Below are positions 52,188 to 55,640 of a stretch of 55,640 nucleotides of DNA, piece by piece (position 1 is the first letter of the stretch; every line of letters begins with the position of its first letter). Both the position numbers and the translations under genes were made by a program. This DNA comes from Lachnospiraceae bacterium. GTDB taxonomy: Bacteria; Bacillota; Clostridia; Lachnospirales; Lachnospiraceae. A model generated the notes under the pieces. The model was not told the DNA's origin. It did not search any database and worked only from the letters and a program-made list of their open reading frames with translations. The stretch spans positions 1 through 55,640 of the forward strand of contig JAJQDT010000062.1 in NCBI GenBank assembly GCA_021202075.1. Direction: 5' to 3'.

Positions 52188-53033
52188 TTAGCCTAAAGTG
52201 TACCTGCCGCTGTTCATTGCCGCAATCACGCCGCCGTCAATCAGAAGGTCTACTCCGGTAATAAATCCGGCTTCCTCTCCCAGCAGGAACGCACCCGCTG
52301 CGGCGATTTCATCTGCTGTCCCCACTCTTCTGGCAGGGGATGCCTCGATCATCTTCTGGTATCCCTCTCCGGCCGCATTGAATTCGTCATAGGCAAGCGG
52401 TGTCACAATGATACCGGGACTGATGGTATTGATTCTCGCTCTGCGCTCCGCCCAGGTTGTGGCTGCCGCTGTGCGCACCCGCAGGTGGTTGCAGCGTTTC
52501 GCCGCGATATAGGCGATACCCGGATTCGCAACGGCATCGTTCCTGACAAAGGGCAGGTCGGCCAACTCATCCGTTGGCGTCAGGGCAAGCTGTTTTTCTA
52601 TCTCCGGCGAAAAGTCCATCATATACCCAGTCTGGCTGGAAACAATCAGCCCTGCGCCGCCCTCGGCGATTACCTTGCCAAACTCATCAATGGCGATGGC
52701 AGTGGATACCAGGTCCAGCTTCACGATATGCTCTGGGGATGCCTGGTTCGGGGATGCGCCCGCCGTATCAATGAAATACATTACCCTTCCAAGGGAAACG
52801 GCTTTCTCTGCGAATGCCTGCACAGAGGCGCGGTCTGTGGCGTCCACCACTTGCGTATGTACTTCATAGCCACCGTAGCGAAGTTCGCTTGATACTTTCT
52901 CCAGATTTTTTTCACTGATGTCGCCCAACAGGATGGTTTTCCCTGCGGCGATCCGGCGCACGATAGCCGTACCCATGCAGCCGGCACCCAGCAGTGCGAT
53001 AACAGGTTTGTTTAGATTCAGATTGAATTCCAT
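52188..53033 (-). CDS. Short-chain dehydrogenase/reductase
   Basis: 281 residues. The N-terminal nucleotide motif is VIALLGAGCMGTAIVRRIA, a variant of the TGxxxGxG SDR pattern (GAGCMGTA), then DATDRASVQ, NTISPGIIVTPLA and the catalytic YIAAKR (YxxxK). It ends GVDLLIDGGVIAA. It probably reduces a keto group or aldehyde using NAD(P)H. It is 58 bases after the FMN reductase and in the same direction, so likely one operon. Confidence 0.85.
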   Translation of the reverse strand: MEFNLNLNKPVIALLGAGCMGTAIVRRIAAGKTILLGDISEKNLEKVSSELRYGGYEVHTQVVDATDRASVQAFAEKAVSLGRVMYFIDTAGASPNQASPEHIVKLDLVSTAIAIDEFGKVIAEGGAGLIVSSQTGYMMDFSPEIEKQLALTPTDELADLPFVRNDAVANPGIAYIAAKRCNHLRVRTAAATTWAERRARINTISPGIIVTPLAYDEFNAAGEGYQKMIEASPARRVGTADEIAAAGAFLLGEEAGFITGVDLLIDGGVIAAMNSGRYTLG

Positions 53034-53090
53034 TTGATAGTCCTCCTTGAATTTTTTGTTTTCTGTCAGTCTGTGTTCTGCTTCTGGTCG

Positions 53091-53726
53091 TCATCCTGCG
53101 CTTTGCCGTACAGGCTGCGGCCGCATCTGGGATGGCAGCGGAACGCCCTGCCTTTTTCCTGCGTCCACACATTTCAAAAAGTAAGCCATGTTCCGACCCA
53201 GGTTCTCCATTGTATAGATTCCCTCGGCATCTTTCTCAATCTGATCCGGCTTCATGCCGTAGGCAAGGTTCCAGTAAGTAGACGAGATGATCGGCATCTG
53301 GTTGTGGGCAAAATATTTGTTAATCTGGTCATATGCCGCCGTTGTTCCTGCACGGCGGGCCGTGATGACTGACGCAGCCGGTTTCATTGTGAAGGTATTC
53401 CTCTGTCCCCACAGATCAGAGAAAAACAATCTGTCCATAAAAGCTTTCATGCTGCCATTCATCCCCGCATAATAAACCGGCGTTCCAAATATGTACCCAT
53501 CAAAATTCTTTGCGATCTCGCGGAATTCATTTACCTTGTCCTGCAAAACACAACAGCGAAGCTCTGCACATTTCCCACAATCCATACAGCCATGAATGGA
53601 AGAGTTCCCGATCCAGTAAATCTGCGGTTCAACTCCCTCCTCCCGGAGTGCTTTTGCCACATGGTTCAACGCTGTGTAGGTGCAGCCATGTTCATGAGGT
53701 GAGCCGTTCACAAGCAATGCTTTCAT
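53091..53726 (-). CDS. Flavodoxin-family NAD(P)H-dependent reductase
   Basis: 211 residues starting MKALLVNGSPHEHGCTYTAL, with a cysteine group GCMDCGKCAELRCC at residues about 46-59 and the second flavin loop GTPVYYAGMNGSMKAFMDRLFF. Similar to the FMN reductase at 6030 in layout but different in sequence. Likely soluble electron-transfer enzyme. Divergent from the TetR gene at 53888. Confidence 0.87.
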   Translation of the reverse strand: MKALLVNGSPHEHGCTYTALNHVAKALREEGVEPQIYWIGNSSIHGCMDCGKCAELRCCVLQDKVNEFREIAKNFDGYIFGTPVYYAGMNGSMKAFMDRLFFSDLWGQRNTFTMKPAASVITARRAGTTAAYDQINKYFAHNQMPIISSTYWNLAYGMKPDQIEKDAEGIYTMENLGRNMAYFLKCVDAGKRQGVPLPSQMRPQPVRQSAG

Positions 53727-53756
53727 CCGCAGCCTCCTTCCTTGACACTTATCTCA

Positions 53757-53782
53757 AACAGCGGTACAATGTTACCACTGTT
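53757..53782. promoter_or_regulatory. TetR operator in the FMN reductase promoter
   Basis: AACAG-CGGTA and TTACC-ACTGTT arms, an imperfect palindrome about 30 bases upstream of the reductase start and about 105 upstream of the TetR ATG. Confidence 0.55.
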
Positions 53783-53887
53783 TCTTATTTCTTATGGCTG
53801 AATTATATTCAATTCGGATTCATAAGTGAACCACGGGAATTATGTGTTTGTCACTTATGTAACGATTCATGCAGAAAGGTTACGAAA

Positions 53888-54436
53888 ATGATTTTGACGG
53901 GAAAAGAGGACCTGCGTGTCCAGAAAACAATCGAAGGCATTTACCGGTCTTTTGAACAGTTGCTCTGCGAAAAAGATTACGAGAAGATCAGCGTGACAGA
54001 GCTTTGTCAGCGGGCGAAAATCAGCAAAAAAACATTCTATGTGTATTACACGGACCTGAATGACCTTCTTGCTGAAATGCAGGAACAGCTTTCGGGTGCT
54101 TACATCGAAAGAGTCGCCAGATACAGGCTTCCGCAGGATGCGGAAAAAGTGATCCGGGAGTTCTTCCTGTTTTGTGCGGAGCAGGGAGAGGCATATGAAA
54201 GAATTACGTGCCAGGAGACATTTCAATACATCCGGGGAAAAATGATCCGCAATGTTGAATCGGGAACAAAGATTGACGATTTCACATCGACACTCCCAGG
54301 AGTCTTTATGAGTACGGCACTGTTGGAGATCTATAAATATTGGATTGCAGGCGGAAAAAAAGAATCGATTGAAGAAATTATTACGGAAGCAACTGCGCTG
54401 ATATGCAATGGGCTGAACAGAATAAAAAACAGGTGA
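53888..54436 (+). CDS. TetR/AcrR-family regulator
   Basis: 182 residues from ATG 53888 (MILTGKEDLRVQKTIEGIYR); the longer upstream frame from 53510 is antisense to the reductase and not protein-like. Helix-turn-helix YEKISVTELCQRAKISKKTFYVYYTDLNDLL. It probably represses the divergent FMN reductase/SDR operon through the palindrome at 53757-53782. Confidence 0.85.
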   Translation: MILTGKEDLRVQKTIEGIYRSFEQLLCEKDYEKISVTELCQRAKISKKTFYVYYTDLNDLLAEMQEQLSGAYIERVARYRLPQDAEKVIREFFLFCAEQGEAYERITCQETFQYIRGKMIRNVESGTKIDDFTSTLPGVFMSTALLEIYKYWIAGGKKESIEEIITEATALICNGLNRIKNR

Positions 54437-54466
54437 GAATTACGGACGGTAAACTTCATACATTCG

Positions 54467-54503
54467 CAGGCAGGGAGCATCCTTATTTGTTGCTCCCTGT
54501 CTG
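54467..54503 (+). terminator. Hairpin after the TetR gene
   Basis: AGGCAGGGAGCA and TGCTCCCTGTCT pair over 12 bp with a 12-base loop. No T run. Confidence 0.5.
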
Positions 54504-54575
54504 ATGTGTGTGCCGGACATGGCACAGTTCTAACTGGTGAAAGTCCAGTCATAGCTCATTTCGTTTTCCCCTCTG

Positions 54576-55331
54576 TTATTTCAATGTATGGTATTGCTCA
54601 TCTGAGACAGCCTCCAGCCACTCGTTGGAACTGTTTTCTCCCGGTACTTCCACCGCCAGATGAGAGAACCAGCTGTCCGGTGCAGCTCCGTGCCAGTGCT
54701 TTATGCCAACTGGGATGTTAATGCAGTCGCCTGGCTTCATCTCCACTGCATCCTTGCCACACTCCTGATAATAACCACGTCCGGCAACACAAATCAGAAT
54801 CTGTCCGCCGCCATTGTCTGCGTGGTGTATATGCCAGTTGTTGCGACAGCCCGACTCGAAGGTCACATTGTGAATGGAGACCTGGCTGGAAGATATAGGA
54901 GCGATGTAGCTATTCCCTATAAAATATTGAGCAAAGGCATCATTGGGTGCGCCGATGGGGAAGATCATCTCAGCGGCATGAGCCTCTTTTGCATCTGTCA
55001 GGACAACATCTCCCGCCCAGACTTCCTTTGCCATGCGGAATACCTCCCATCCTTTCGGCCATCCGACATAAAATGCCGCATGTGTAATGATGGCCGCTAT
55101 CTCTTTTCTGCTCACACCAGTCTTTTTCGCGTTCTCCAGATGATACTTTAAAGATGAATCCGTAATACCGGAGGACATCAGCGCCACTACGGTAATGATA
55201 CAGCGTGTCTTGTGGTCGATATCAGGATTGTTCCAGTCCTCGCCAAAAAGAATATCGTCATTAAAATGCGCGAAATCGGGTGCGAATTCTCCCAGGGCGT
55301 CTCTGCCCGCTGTCTGTACAATTTTCTCCAT
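54576..55331 (-). CDS. Carboxymuconolactone decarboxylase-like protein fused to a cupin
   Basis: 251 residues. Residues about 20-115 are a CMD/AhpD-like helical domain with KTRCIITVVALMSSG and ITHAAFYVGWPKGWEV, without the two-Cys motif of AhpD. Residues about 130-251 are a cupin with NNWHIHHADNGGGQILIC and GIKHWHGAA, whose His residues would bind a metal. Such CMD-cupin fusions are common in Clostridia with aldo/keto reductases, as here. Role likely small-molecule or redox metabolism; substrate unknown. Confidence 0.85.
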   Translation of the reverse strand: MEKIVQTAGRDALGEFAPDFAHFNDDILFGEDWNNPDIDHKTRCIITVVALMSSGITDSSLKYHLENAKKTGVSRKEIAAIITHAAFYVGWPKGWEVFRMAKEVWAGDVVLTDAKEAHAAEMIFPIGAPNDAFAQYFIGNSYIAPISSSQVSIHNVTFESGCRNNWHIHHADNGGGQILICVAGRGYYQECGKDAVEMKPGDCINIPVGIKHWHGAAPDSWFSHLAVEVPGENSSNEWLEAVSDEQYHTLK

Positions 55332-55349
55332 AATAAGCTCCTTTCTGCT

Positions 55350-55640
55350 TTACTTTCCACTGAATACCGGGAAGCGGCTGAATTCACCGTAGTCCTTTAT
55401 CTTCTCCATTGTTTTCAGTGTCTCCATATCCTCATCGGAAATGACAAAATCAACATTAGCGTTGCTCTTCATATGTTCCGGATTTCCAGTCTTTGGAAGG
55501 GTGATCAGCCCCAGCAGGAGTGTATAGCGGATGCAAATCTGTGGAACAGATACACCATATTTCTCTGCCATCTTTATAATCACCGGATGCTTTAAAATCT
55601 GGCCATGGGCAATCGGGGAGTAAGCCTGTACCTTCATTCC
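55350..55640 (-). CDS. Aldo/keto reductase, C-terminal part (start outside window)
   Basis: The frame is open at the window edge. It reads GMKVQAYSPIAHGQILK, then YGVSVPQICIRYTLLLGLIT, LPKTGNPEHMKSNANVDF, the C-terminal third of an AKR barrel with the NADPH-binding PKT. It lies 18 bases before the CMD-cupin gene on the same strand, so they form one operon. Confidence 0.85.
   Translation of the reverse strand, partial: GMKVQAYSPIAHGQILKHPVIIKMAEKYGVSVPQICIRYTLLLGLITLPKTGNPEHMKSNANVDFVISDEDMETLKTMEKIKDYGEFSRFPVFSGK

Overview
The window looks like part of the chromosome of a gut Clostridia species, most likely Lachnospiraceae. The reasons are strong AGGAGG ribosome binding sites, MATE/MarR cassettes, relics of clostridial conjugative elements (DUF4366, sigma-70-like proteins, serine recombinase, relaxase), a urease cluster with an AmiS/UreI channel, and clusters of flavodoxin-like and old-yellow-enzyme reductases. 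No rRNA, tRNA or CRISPR array was seen. The species call is inference.

Layout. 1-5400: a PHP phosphatase cut by the window edge, a broken sigma-like gene, a nitroreductase/ArsR/metallo-beta-lactamase-fold operon, and a MATE pump with its MarR regulator. 5400-11000: a graveyard of mobile DNA (IS21 remnant, DUF4366 tail, DUF1848 gene with an internal stop, truncated macrodomain gene, XRE regulator) around an intact FMN reductase and a HAD hydrolase. 11200-14800: an old-yellow-enzyme reductase and an amidohydrolase fused to a small beta-rich domain, opposite a TetR regulator with a clear palindromic operator. 15700-40370: one TauE/SafE gene is split in two, and joining the halves restores a 260-codon frame. 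The 23.9 kb between them behaves like an inserted island with inverted repeats near its ends. It carries MATE and methyltransferase genes, ureABC-ureI-ureEFGD, a large ABC uptake operon (two permeases, two ATPases and two binding proteins of different folds, plausibly nickel or peptide), a LysR regulator, relaxase and recombinase relics, and a flavin reductase/HxlR pair. 40467-42357: a second MATE/MarR cassette with matching operator motifs. 42700-49400: an MMPL transporter, a secreted protein of about 1,000 residues made of X-X-X-Leu-X-X-Gly heptads, a small beta domain protein and a TetR regulator. 49400-55640: relics, a DUF2284 metal-binding protein, a PNPOx-type flavoprotein, a small EamA-type transporter, and a redox set (SDR, FMN reductase, CMD-cupin fusion, aldo/keto reductase) with its own TetR.

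How it works together. Inside the island the urease cluster would hydrolyse urea brought in by UreI, UreEFGD would insert nickel, and the ABC system could supply the metal. Urease expression appears to be set by a strong sigmaA promoter behind a cluster of short repeats, followed by a leader with an intrinsic terminator.

The strongest candidates for something undescribed are: (1) two copies of a roughly 115-nt stand-alone RNA, each with its own promoter, a conserved hairpin with compensating changes, a CCUCC loop and a terminator; (2) the island that splits the TauE gene; (3) a 37-bp element shared by the upstream regions of two unrelated redox or metal-binding genes; (4) the calycin-like domain used both alone and as a fusion. 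Several genes carry single-base homopolymer shifts, so either gene decay or sequencing error is common here and should be settled first.
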